Shown here: positions 17,185 through 25,250 of the stretch, piece after piece
Numbering within the stretch: the first letter of the stretch is position 1
Layout of the letters: each line of letters begins with the position of its first letter
Assembly (NCBI GenBank): GCA_035260545.1
Contig: DATFUZ010000067.1
Span: forward strand, 1 to 47,972
Direction of reading: 5' to 3'
Source: DATDDB01 sp035260545
Lineage (GTDB): Bacteria > Pseudomonadota > Gammaproteobacteria > Burkholderiales > Gallionellaceae
Length of the DNA stretch: 47,972 nt
Translations under genes and position numbers: made by a program
The notes under the pieces: model-generated
Told to the model about the DNA's origin: nothing
The model's database searches: none
Seen by the model: only the letters and a program-made list of their open reading frames with translations

Positions 17185-18309
17185 TCAGGGGAGGGCTTCG
17201 CCCACGGAGAAGATATTGCGGTGCTCGCGGATCGCGTAACGGTCCGTCATCCCGGCGATGTAGTCGGCGATGGCGCGGGGGCGCGCCGGCTCGGCCTGCT
17301 GGTATTGCGGCGGCAGCAGCCGGTTGTCGGCAAGGAAGGCGCCGAACAGATCGCTGATGATGCGGTGCGCCTTGGCGCTCATGCGCATCACCCGGTAATG
17401 GCGGTACAGTTCGCCGAACAGGAAGGACTTCAGCGCCCGGTTCTGTTCTTTCATCTCGTCGCCGAACGCGACCAGGGGCGGCGCGGCTCGAACATCTTCC
17501 AGGTCGCGAATGCCATGGACACGCAGATTGTTCCCGGTTTCACGGATGAGGTCGCTTACCATCGCATTGATGATGCGTCGCACCGTTTCATGAATCACGC
17601 GCCGCTCCGAGATACCCGGATGGTCGCCGCGGACTCTGTCCATGAATGTGCGGAAAATGGCCACTGTGGACAACTGCTCCAGCGTGAGCAGCCCGGAGCG
17701 CAGCCCGTCGTCGACATCATGGTTGACATAGGCGATCTCGTCCGCGAGGTTGGCAATTTGCGCCTCCAGTGAGGGCCGGCGGTTCTCGAGAAAGCGCGAG
17801 GCAACCTCGCCCAGTTCCGCCGCGTGTTTGGCCGAGCAGTGTTTCAGGATTCCTTCGCGGGTTTCGAAGCACAGGTTGAGACCGTCGAAAGAGGCATAGC
17901 GTTCCTCGAGCAAATCCACCACCCGCAGCGACTGCAGGTTGTGTTCGAAGCCCCCGTGGTCGCGCATGCAGGCATTGAGCGCATCCTGCCCGGCATGGCC
18001 GAACGGCGTGTGGCCCAGATCATGGGCCAGTGAAATCGCTTCCACCAGGTCTTCATTGAGCCCGAGGCGGCGGGCAATGGAGCGCGCAATCTGCGCCACC
18101 TCGATGCTGTGGGTCAGCCGGGTGCGAAACAGGTCGCCCTCGTGGTTGACGAAGACCTGGGTCTTGTACTCCAGGCGCCGAAACGCGGTGGAGTGAATGA
18201 TGCGGTCGCGGTCGCGCTGAAATTCGGAACGGCCCTCCGGCGTCTCCTCGCGCAGCTGGCGTCCGCGGGAGTTCCCGGTGCTGACGGCGTACGGCGCCGG
18301 CGCGCTCAT
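17185..18309 (-). CDS. dgt: dGTPase-like HD-domain triphosphohydrolase
   Basis: The product belongs to the deoxyguanosinetriphosphate triphosphohydrolase-like family, which hydrolyses dNTPs to deoxynucleoside and tripolyphosphate. The 374 residues fit the shorter type 2 class rather than E. coli Dgt. Metal ligands are visible in the HD-domain order: RLTHSIEVAQIAR (His), SLAHDLGHTPFGHAG (His-Asp plus downstream His), and a later Asp in ADEIAYVNHDVDD. HSTAFRRLEYKTQVF precedes them. Its start overlaps the aroB stop by 4 bp, so it is translated from the aroK-aroB transcript. The physiological dNTP is not predictable. Confidence 0.93.
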   Translation of the reverse strand: MSAPAPYAVSTGNSRGRQLREETPEGRSEFQRDRDRIIHSTAFRRLEYKTQVFVNHEGDLFRTRLTHSIEVAQIARSIARRLGLNEDLVEAISLAHDLGHTPFGHAGQDALNACMRDHGGFEHNLQSLRVVDLLEERYASFDGLNLCFETREGILKHCSAKHAAELGEVASRFLENRRPSLEAQIANLADEIAYVNHDVDDGLRSGLLTLEQLSTVAIFRTFMDRVRGDHPGISERRVIHETVRRIINAMVSDLIRETGNNLRVHGIRDLEDVRAAPPLVAFGDEMKEQNRALKSFLFGELYRHYRVMRMSAKAHRIISDLFGAFLADNRLLPPQYQQAEPARPRAIADYIAGMTDRYAIREHRNIFSVGEALP

Positions 18310-19388
18310 TCGGTGCAGCGCTCCAGCGTGGCCCGCACGAGCGCGTCGGACGCCTCCCCGCTTACCACCCCCTGTCCGATCGCCTTGAGCAGGACGAAGC
18401 GCAGTTTGCCCCCCGTCACCTTCTTGTCCAGCCCCATCAATTCGAGGTATCTCTCCACACCGAGGGCGGGAGCACCCACTGGCGCGCCTGTGCGTTCCAG
18501 CAGGGTGCGGATGCGGCCCACGTCGGCTTCTGCAATCCAGCCCATGCCGCGCGAGAGCTCCGCGGCCAGCACGGTGCCGGCTGCCACGGCCTCGCCGTGC
18601 AGCCAGTTGCCGTAACCCATGCCGGCCTCTATCGCATGGCCGAAGGTGTGGCCCAGGTTGAGCAGCGCTCGTTCGCCCTTCTCTCTTTCATCCGCCGCTA
18701 CCACCTCCGCCTTGTTCTGGCAGCTGCGCGCGACGCTATATTGCAGGGCCTCGGCGTCTCGGGCCAGCAGCCGGTCCATGTTGCGTTCCAACCACGCGAA
18801 GAAATCCGGGTCGCGAATCAAGCCGTACTTGACCACCTCGGCGAGGCCCGCGCTCAGTTCGCGGTCGGGCAGGGTGTTGAGGGTCGCAATGTCCGCGACC
18901 ACGACTTGCGGCTGGTAGAACGCGCCTATCATGTTCTTGCCCAGCGGGTGGTTGATGCCGGTCTTGCCTCCGACGGACGAATCCACCTGCGCCAGCAGGG
19001 TGGTTGGAATCTGGATGAAGGGCACTCCCCGGAGGTAGGTGGCGGCGGCGAAACCCGTCATGTCGCCGATCACGCCGCCGCCAAGCGCGATCAGCGGCGT
19101 GCTGCGCTCGCAGCGGTTGCGCAGCAGGGCATCGTAGATTACGCCCATCGTTTCCGCGTTCTTGTACTCCTCGCCGTCAGGCAGGATCACCGGCACGGTC
19201 GCCACGCCTCGCGCCTCCAGCACCCCGCGCAGCGTCTCAAGGTAGAGCGGTGCGACGGTGGTATTGGTGATGATGGCGGCGCGGCGGCTTGCGAGGTGGG
19301 GCAGCAGCAGTTCGGCCCGCTCCAGCAGGCCGGTGCCAATGTGGATGGGATAGCTGCGGTCGCCTAGGCTGACGTTCAGGGTTTGCAT
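18306..19388 (-). CDS. aroB: 3-Dehydroquinate synthase
   Basis: AroB converts DAHP to 3-dehydroquinate, step two of the shikimate pathway, using NAD and a divalent metal. The 360-residue length is typical. Motifs are LPDGEEYKN near residue 70, the NAD-binding GGGVIGDMTGFAAATYLRG, PTTLLAQVDSSVGGKTGIN, and the metal-binding histidines in NLGHTFGHAIE and WLHGEAVAAG. It lies 4 bp behind aroK, the classical aroK-aroB pair, and overlaps dgt at its end. Confidence 0.97.
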   Translation of the reverse strand: MQTLNVSLGDRSYPIHIGTGLLERAELLLPHLASRRAAIITNTTVAPLYLETLRGVLEARGVATVPVILPDGEEYKNAETMGVIYDALLRNRCERSTPLIALGGGVIGDMTGFAAATYLRGVPFIQIPTTLLAQVDSSVGGKTGINHPLGKNMIGAFYQPQVVVADIATLNTLPDRELSAGLAEVVKYGLIRDPDFFAWLERNMDRLLARDAEALQYSVARSCQNKAEVVAADEREKGERALLNLGHTFGHAIEAGMGYGNWLHGEAVAAGTVLAAELSRGMGWIAEADVGRIRTLLERTGAPVGAPALGVERYLELMGLDKKVTGGKLRFVLLKAIGQGVVSGEASDALVRATLERCTE

Positions 19389-19392
19389 GGGT

Positions 19393-19950
19393 TTATTGCG
19401 CGGGGGCCAAAAGTTTGAGTTCCTGTTCCAGTTTCACCACCAGGTGATGCGCACTTTGTTTGCCGGATTGCACCGTGATATCCGCTACTTCCGCATACAG
19501 CGGATCGCGCTGCCGGAAAAGCTCCTTCAGCCGTCCTAGCGGGTCGGCAGTTTGCAGCAGCGGCCGGCCGTGGTCGTGGCGAGTGCGGTGCCACAGGTCG
19601 TGCACGCTCCCCTTGAGATAGACGACCACGCCGTTGCGGGCAAGCGCCTCCCGGTTAACGGGCGCAAGCACCGCGCCCCCGCCAGTGGCAAGCACGATGT
19701 TATCCATCTCCACCAGCTCCAGGATCAGCGCCGACTCCCGCTTGCGGAAACCCGCCTCTCCCTCCACATCAAAAATATGGGATACGGTCACGCCGGTGCG
19801 GTGCTGCAACTCCTCGTCGCAATCGATAAAGGTCTTGTCGAGATGCTTCGCCAGGAGTTTCCCGACCGTGGTCTTGCCGGCGCCCATCATTCCGACAAGA
19901 AATACGTTGCCGGACGGGCGTTTGGCGGCGTGGGAAGCGACGATGTTCAT
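19393..19950 (-). CDS. aroK: Shikimate kinase
   Basis: AroK phosphorylates shikimate at the 3-hydroxyl with ATP. The P-loop is GMMGAGKTTVGK near residues 20-31. The shikimate-binding Asp and Arg are in FIDCDEELQHRTG and GFRKRES, and GGGAVL near residue 90 is the third substrate contact block. The start is uncertain: ATG at 19950 gives a normal 185 residues, but an in-frame ATG at 19983 adds 11; neither has an ideally spaced ribosome site. The pilQ terminator lies just upstream, so aroK-aroB-dgt probably has its own promoter. Confidence 0.95.
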   Translation of the reverse strand: MNIVASHAAKRPSGNVFLVGMMGAGKTTVGKLLAKHLDKTFIDCDEELQHRTGVTVSHIFDVEGEAGFRKRESALILELVEMDNIVLATGGGAVLAPVNREALARNGVVVYLKGSVHDLWHRTRHDHGRPLLQTADPLGRLKELFRQRDPLYAEVADITVQSGKQSAHHLVVKLEQELKLLAPAQ

Positions 19951-20024
19951 CCCTGAATTGTATCCGAAAATCCATCTGTTCATGGTGCCGGGGGGCGCCC
20001 GATGCGCTGCGCGCGCAAGACCGT

Positions 20025-20047
20025 AAAAAAGCCCGGCCAGGCCGGGC
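20025..20047 (-). terminator. Intrinsic terminator after pilQ
   Basis: On the minus strand GCCCGGC, a CTG loop and GCCGGGC are followed by six T. The hairpin begins 21 bp after the pilQ stop and separates the pil operon from aroK. Confidence 0.92.
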
Positions 20048-20068
20048 TTTCGAGGATGCTGGCAAACA

Positions 20069-22111
20069 TCAGTCCAGGTTGAGCGAATCCTGCAGAATCT
20101 TGGGCGTGATAAAGATCAGCAATTCGGACTTGTTGTCCTGCTTGGTGGTGTTCTTGAAGAACCATCCGATAATGGGCAGATCGCCCAGCAGCGGCACCTT
20201 GGTGACCGACATGGTGGTGTCCTTGGTGTAGACGCCACCGATCGCAACCGTCCCGCCGTTTTCCACCAGCACTTCGGTCTGCACCTTCTTCGAATCGATG
20301 CTGGGCATGCCCAGGAAGGTGGCTCCTACCGTGTCCTGGTTGAGCATCAGCTTCATATTCACCCGGTTGTCGGGGGTGATCTTGGGGGTCACCTTCAACT
20401 GCAAGGTCGCAGGCATGAAAGCGATGCTGGTTGCGCCGCTGCTGGTCGCCTGCTGATAGGGAATCTGGGTGCCGGAACTGATGGTGGCGGCAATGTTGTC
20501 CGCAGTCACCACGCGCGGGCTGGCGATGTTGCGGGCGCTGCCCTCGATTTCCGTGGCATACAGTTCCAGCTGCAGCGTCTTGGTGTTGGCGGGGTTGAAC
20601 AGCGAGAAGGTCAGGCCGCCCGCGCCCTGGCTGGCGCCGGCGAGGTTCACGCTGCCGGTCGCATTGCCCAACTGTCCGGCGCCAACGTGGAAGCCGCCCG
20701 CGGATGAAGTCGAATTGACGAAGCCGAGACGGCCACCCAGGTCGCGCTCGAATTTCTGCGTGGCGCCGACGAACCGCGCTTCGATCATTACCTGACGCAC
20801 CGGAACGTCGATCTGCTTGATCAGCTTGCGCACGTCGTCCAGGCTGGAGGCGGTGTCATGGACGAACACGGTATTGGTGCGCGTATCCACCACGGCGCTG
20901 CCCCGCTTGGACAGGATGGGCTGGGTCTTGTCGGAGATGAGCTTGACGATGTCGGAACCCTTCTGATAGCTCAGCCGGAAGCTTTCCGTCTGTAGCGGCT
21001 CCAGTTCGGCAATGTCGTGCTGCTCCTGGGCCATCACCTTTCTGTGCGCTGCGAGTTCCGCCGCCGGCCCGATCTGGATCACGTTGCCGTTGCGGACCAT
21101 GTCCAGCCCTTTGCTCTGCAGGATGATGTCCAGCGCCTGATCCCACGGCACGTCCTTCAGACGGAGCGTCAGATTGCCCGATACGCTGTCGCTGATGACG
21201 ATGTTGAGGCCGGTGAAGTCCGCGATCACGCCAAGCGCTTCGCGCACTGCGATATTCTGGAAATTGAGGGTAAGCTTTTCTCCCACATAGACAGGCTTGC
21301 CGTTTTCCTTTCCGTGTTCGACAATCTTGGGCCTGACCTCGACAACGAACTTCTCGTCCGTTTGGTACGCGGAATATTCCCACAGGCCCTTGGGCGTAAT
21401 CACCATGCGCATGTTCCCGCCCTGCGCAAAGGTGTCGATGGATTCGACCGGGGTGGAAAAGTCGACCACGTCCAGCTTGCGTTGCAGCGAACGCGGGGCG
21501 ACGGTGTTCATGAAATTCACGATGATCTTGCTGCCTTGCTGCTTCAGATCTATCCCAACGCCGGGATCCGAGAGCGTTACCTCAATCTTGCCCTCACCAC
21601 TGTTGCCGCGGTGGAAATCGATATCGCGCAGGCTGTGCGCGCGAACGGCCATGGAAGGTTCGGCAAAACGCGCGACCTTCGGCGACTGGGATTTCAGCGA
21701 GGCCAGCGTGATCAGCACATTGTTTCCCTCGATCTTCGAGGAATAAGCCATCATCTTGGCCAGATTGAGCACCACGCGCGTACGATCGCCGGCCTGCACG
21801 ATATTCATGCTGCGCAGGTCGCCCTGGTCCACCTCCTGCTGCGACTTGCCCAAGTCATTGGTGGCGCCCATGAAGTCGAAGGCCACCCGCGCCGGGTTGT
21901 CCGCCGAAAAGTTTCCTGGAAGCCGGGACGGCGGCTGCTTCATGGTCACTGCGACCACCAGATTGCCATCGGGCGTCGCCGAAACGTTGATCGCTTCTAT
22001 GCTGTTCCGTGCCGGGGTGTCGCCCAGCGCATGGGCAGAAAGGCCTTGCAGCGCGCAAATCACCAGAACAAACCGGATAATGCGGCCGATTGAACTGTCA
22101 AATAGGTTCAT
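20069..22111 (-). CDS. pilQ: Type IV pilus secretin
   Basis: PilQ forms the outer-membrane channel through which type IV pili extend. The 680 residues start with a signal peptide (cleavage probably after AHA near residue 28). Two AMIN peptidoglycan-binding domains follow at about 38-125 and 165-250, then an STN/N0 domain near 280-350 (VYVGEKLTLNFQNIAVREAL), an N1 domain near 375-450, and the secretin core, with the signature around VTPKITPDNRVNMKL near residue 590. It is the last gene of pilMNOPQ, 15 bp after pilP, and is followed by an intrinsic terminator. Confidence 0.97.
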   Translation of the reverse strand: MNLFDSSIGRIIRFVLVICALQGLSAHALGDTPARNSIEAINVSATPDGNLVVAVTMKQPPSRLPGNFSADNPARVAFDFMGATNDLGKSQQEVDQGDLRSMNIVQAGDRTRVVLNLAKMMAYSSKIEGNNVLITLASLKSQSPKVARFAEPSMAVRAHSLRDIDFHRGNSGEGKIEVTLSDPGVGIDLKQQGSKIIVNFMNTVAPRSLQRKLDVVDFSTPVESIDTFAQGGNMRMVITPKGLWEYSAYQTDEKFVVEVRPKIVEHGKENGKPVYVGEKLTLNFQNIAVREALGVIADFTGLNIVISDSVSGNLTLRLKDVPWDQALDIILQSKGLDMVRNGNVIQIGPAAELAAHRKVMAQEQHDIAELEPLQTESFRLSYQKGSDIVKLISDKTQPILSKRGSAVVDTRTNTVFVHDTASSLDDVRKLIKQIDVPVRQVMIEARFVGATQKFERDLGGRLGFVNSTSSAGGFHVGAGQLGNATGSVNLAGASQGAGGLTFSLFNPANTKTLQLELYATEIEGSARNIASPRVVTADNIAATISSGTQIPYQQATSSGATSIAFMPATLQLKVTPKITPDNRVNMKLMLNQDTVGATFLGMPSIDSKKVQTEVLVENGGTVAIGGVYTKDTTMSVTKVPLLGDLPIIGWFFKNTTKQDNKSELLIFITPKILQDSLNLD

Positions 22112-22126
22112 GGTTCGAACTCCCCG

Positions 22127-22648
22127 TCATTGCTGCAATAATTCCAAAGTGCTGTAGCGTGTCGTCCAGTTGCCGCCGGCATCTTCCACCTGTTCCTTGA
22201 TTTTCACCTCGGATTCGGTGATTGCGGTGATCTGTCCGAAATTCAGCCCGATATAGTTACCCACTTTCACGTGGTGCACCTTCTGGTCAGGCGTCTGGAT
22301 GATCGCGTTCGGGCTGCCGTTAATGTACAAATAGCCAACCATCTTCAGGCTTTCCAGCGCGTAGTTCTCCAGTTCCTGCTTGGGGTGCGGCGGAGGCGCA
22401 TGGCCTCCTGCTGCTGCGTTATGCTCCGTCGGCCGGCGCTCCAGGCGCGGCATGAAGGGGTCCGGCAGCCCGGCGGAATTGTCGTAGGTGAACGGCTCAT
22501 ATGGCTTGACCTCGGGCGGCGGCTCGATCTTGCCGCGCATGCCCTGGCCTGAGTTCTTCACAAACTCCTGCAGATCGTCAAATTGCTCATCGCCGCACCC
22601 GGCCAGGAGCAGCGCGGCGAGCAGAATGGCCCAGTGCTTCATCTTCAT
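22127..22648 (-). CDS. pilP: Type IV pilus alignment lipoprotein
   Basis: PilP is an inner-membrane lipoprotein that links the PilMNO platform to the PilQ secretin. The 173 residues begin with a lipoprotein signal ending in LLAGC, so Cys18 should be lipidated. A proline-rich, flexible linker follows. The C-terminal beta domain near 95-170 holds the family block LESLKMVGYL and then GNYIGLNFGQITAI. The start overlaps the pilO stop by 4 bp. Confidence 0.95.
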   Translation of the reverse strand: MKMKHWAILLAALLLAGCGDEQFDDLQEFVKNSGQGMRGKIEPPPEVKPYEPFTYDNSAGLPDPFMPRLERRPTEHNAAAGGHAPPPHPKQELENYALESLKMVGYLYINGSPNAIIQTPDQKVHHVKVGNYIGLNFGQITAITESEVKIKEQVEDAGGNWTTRYSTLELLQQ

Positions 22649-23295
22649 CGCCTGCCACCCTTGCCCTTCTGGCCGGCGGTGACCTCGGTCGCCTCCCGGT
22701 AGCGATAGGTGCGCGCCGTCGCCGACATTGAAAGCGTGGACGGGCTGCCGGCAGTCGCGTCCTTGGTCGAAATGGAGATGTCGGTGAGAATGACGATGCG
22801 CGACAACTGCGACACGTCGCTAGCAAATTGCGCGAGGTCGTCATAGCTGCCCTCCACCGTGATGGAGATCGGTACCTCGGTCAGCACACCCTTGACGGAT
22901 TCCCTGCCCGGGCGGAACAGGTCAACCTGCAGGCCGCGGCCCAGCCCAGCCTGGTTAATTTCCCGCAACAACTCATCCATTTCCGCCTTGCTCGGCAACT
23001 GCTTCAGCAGCGCGCCGAAAGATTGCTGGGTATCCAGCAACTGCTTGCGTATCAGGTCCAGGTTGATCGCCTCGCGCTTCTTCGTCAGGAACGTATCCTT
23101 CAATTGCGCTTCCCTGGCCACCGCGCCGCGCCATTCATTCCACTGATCTTCCCATACCAGGAAATAACCGCCCACGATGACCGCAATGAAGATCGCCAGG
23201 AAGGCCGCAATTTTGATCGGCCACGGCCATCCACCCGGATCGTTCGGGTTGATGTTGTTCAGGTCGCTCCAGAATTTCTTGACGTCTATGGCCAT
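22645..23295 (-). CDS. pilO: Type IV pilus inner-membrane assembly protein PilO
   Basis: PilO pairs with PilN in the periplasm as part of the alignment complex. The ATG at 23295 (MAIDVKKFWSDLNNINPNDPG) gives 216 residues, the family size; the open frame upstream of it overlaps pilN and is a shadow. One membrane helix is seen near residues 27-47. A coiled coil follows (about 55-105), then a ferredoxin-like periplasmic domain with the block VEGSYDDLAQFASDVSQLSRIV. It starts 8 bp after pilN. Confidence 0.95.
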   Translation of the reverse strand: MAIDVKKFWSDLNNINPNDPGGWPWPIKIAAFLAIFIAVIVGGYFLVWEDQWNEWRGAVAREAQLKDTFLTKKREAINLDLIRKQLLDTQQSFGALLKQLPSKAEMDELLREINQAGLGRGLQVDLFRPGRESVKGVLTEVPISITVEGSYDDLAQFASDVSQLSRIVILTDISISTKDATAGSPSTLSMSATARTYRYREATEVTAGQKGKGGRR

Positions 23296-23303
23296 GGCGC
23301 ACC

Positions 23304-24005
23304 TTACCGCTTCTTGGGCGTGGAATGCGCGGGTTGCGCCGGTTTGGCCGCAGGCACCGTCTTCGGTGCTGGGGCGGCGGGTGCGGTGGCCGCCCCCGGG
23401 GTATGCGTGGCGGCGGGAGACGACACCGCGCCGGTCGCGGGTTTGGTCGGCGGCGGCGTTGCCGGCGCCTTGCTGATCTTGAAGTTCATGGCAAACTCGT
23501 TGGTGCGCACCTGGCCGATCACAGCGGCCCGCACCTGGATCAACTGGGGCGACTCCAGCCACGGCGACTCGTCTATGGCGCGCATCAGCGTCGAAACCCT
23601 TGCGCTGGACTGCGCATAACCCGTGATGGAAACATTGTCCCCAACCTGCTTCAGCGATTTCAGGTAGACGCCCTGAGGCAGAATGCGCAGCATCTGGTCC
23701 ATGAGGTGGACCACGTCGGAGCGCGTGCTTTGCAGCTTCTCCACCACGTCCTTGCGCGCGAGCAGCGCCTTGACCTGTTGGCGCAGACGCTTGATCTCCT
23801 CGATCTGCTTGTCCAGCTTGGCAATTTCGCCGTTCAGATAGTTATTGCGCTGGTCCTGGTAGAAAATGCGCGCGCTCAGGTAGCCGTACCCGAGGCCGAC
23901 CACCAGGACGCCCAGCGCAAACGACAGTCCGCTCAATACCCCGAACTGGATCTTGCGCCGCCGGCGCTTCTCGGCGCGATGGGGGAGCAGGTTTATGCGT
24001 ATCAT
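23304..24005 (-). CDS. pilN: Type IV pilus inner-membrane assembly protein PilN
   Basis: PilN binds cytoplasmic PilM through its N-terminal MIRINLLPHR motif, spans the membrane once (about residues 22-45) and dimerises with PilO in the periplasm. A coiled coil lies near 50-85 and the ferredoxin-like domain near 100-175. Beyond this the 233-residue protein has a low-complexity tail of about 55 residues (about 178-233) rich in Pro and Ala and ending in PKKR, which the core family lacks. Its start overlaps the pilM stop by 4 bp. Confidence 0.94.
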   Translation of the reverse strand: MIRINLLPHRAEKRRRRKIQFGVLSGLSFALGVLVVGLGYGYLSARIFYQDQRNNYLNGEIAKLDKQIEEIKRLRQQVKALLARKDVVEKLQSTRSDVVHLMDQMLRILPQGVYLKSLKQVGDNVSITGYAQSSARVSTLMRAIDESPWLESPQLIQVRAAVIGQVRTNEFAMNFKISKAPATPPPTKPATGAVSSPAATHTPGAATAPAAPAPKTVPAAKPAQPAHSTPKKR

Positions 24006-25105
24006 GAGGGGTCAAACCTGCGCATGGCGAGCCCGCAGGCAATCAGCAGTGCGGGCGCATCCGCCTCCAGCGTGCGCGATCGGATGCGGCCCGAGATCTT
24101 CATCTGCGCAAACGGATTGGCGATGAGCGTGCTTACCTGCGTGCGCGCAGCCACCGCATCATCCAGGCCGTGAAGCGGCGCGCAGCCGCCGGCTAGCGCA
24201 ATATAGCTGATCTCGCTGTATTGCTGCGAGGATGTGAAGAAAAACTGGATGGCGCGCGCCACTTCCGCGGCGACATTGTCGCGGAACGGTGCAAGTACGT
24301 CGGTTTCGTAGTTGTCCGGCAGGCCGCCCTCGCGTTTGCCCTCTTCCGCCTCTTCCGCGGAGAGGCCGAAGGCCGACTGGATCTGCTGCGTGAGCTGTGC
24401 GCCACCCACCTGCTGGTCGCGCTGGTAAAGCGACTGGCCGTTGCGCAGGATGTTGACGTTCATCACATGGGTGCCGATGTCGACCAGGGCAATACACTGG
24501 TCAACGGCGCCATCCGGAAGTTGCAGCGCGACTTGTTCAAAAGCCGCCTCTGCCGCATACGGCTCGACATCCATCACCGATACCTTCAGGCCGGCCGTCT
24601 GCGCAGCCGCTACGCGATCCTCGACGTTGGCCTTGCGCGATGCCGCAAGCAGCACCTCGATGTCCTCCGCGCTGCCCGGCGCGGGCCCCACGACGGCGAA
24701 GTCGAGATTAACCTCCGCGATGTCGAATGGAATATACTGGTTCGCCTCGGCCTCAACCTGGGCTTCCAGTTCTTCTTCGCGCTGCCCGCCGGGCAGGATG
24801 ATCTTCTTCGTGATCACGGCGGCGGCCGGCAAGGCCAGCGCCACATTCTTGATGCGCGTGCCCATGCGCTTCCAGGCGCTCCGCAGGGTGTCCGCAACGG
24901 CATCGAGATTGGTGATGTTGCCGTCGCTGACCGCGTCCGCCGGCAGTTCCTCGATGACATACTGCTCCAGCATGTATCCGCGGCCTTTCGGTAGTTCGCT
25001 GAGCTCCACCATCTTGACGGACGAAGACGAAATGTCCACCCCAACGAGCGGCGGCGTCTTGGCTTTCAAGAAATCAAGCTGCGTGTTGAAATTCTCTTTC
25101 AGCAT
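24002..25105 (-). CDS. pilM: Type IV pilus assembly ATPase-fold protein PilM
   Basis: PilM is an actin-like cytoplasmic protein that recruits PilN and links the motor to the alignment complex. The 367 residues fit the family. The actin-fold phosphate loops are seen as VGVDISSSSVKMVEL near the N terminus and ALVDIGTHVMNVNI in mid-protein, with IALAGGCAPLHGLDDAV near residue 305 as the adenosine motif. It is the first gene of the pil operon. The divergent PBP1A gene starts 145 bp away across an A+T-rich region that must hold both promoters. Confidence 0.96.
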   Translation of the reverse strand: MLKENFNTQLDFLKAKTPPLVGVDISSSSVKMVELSELPKGRGYMLEQYVIEELPADAVSDGNITNLDAVADTLRSAWKRMGTRIKNVALALPAAAVITKKIILPGGQREEELEAQVEAEANQYIPFDIAEVNLDFAVVGPAPGSAEDIEVLLAASRKANVEDRVAAAQTAGLKVSVMDVEPYAAEAAFEQVALQLPDGAVDQCIALVDIGTHVMNVNILRNGQSLYQRDQQVGGAQLTQQIQSAFGLSAEEAEEGKREGGLPDNYETDVLAPFRDNVAAEVARAIQFFFTSSQQYSEISYIALAGGCAPLHGLDDAVAARTQVSTLIANPFAQMKISGRIRSRTLEADAPALLIACGLAMRRFDPS

Positions 25106-25195
25106 GGGCTGGTTAGCGGCGTTTCGTATAATCTGGTTTAAATGCTAGCAATAACTATTGTTTTTGTAAAGTTTTTCGTGCAAGGTTATTTTTTT

Positions 25196-25214
25196 CCCCA
25201 AAGGGGATTATAAT
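25196..25214 (+). promoter_or_regulatory. -10 box and small palindrome upstream of PBP1A
   Basis: TATAAT at 25209-25214 is a perfect -10 hexamer ending 37 nt before the ATG at 25251. The palindrome CCCCAAAGGGG (25196-25206) sits in the -35/-10 spacer and may be a binding site. The flanks are strikingly A+T-rich for this genome. Confidence 0.5.
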
Positions 25215-25250
25215 TAACGTTTGCCTGAATCCCATGCACGAGTTGCGCAT

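Noticed and set aside
22645..23562. Longer pilO start at 23562
   Set aside because: The extra 89 residues overlap pilN out of frame. MAIDVKKFW at 23295 is the family start.
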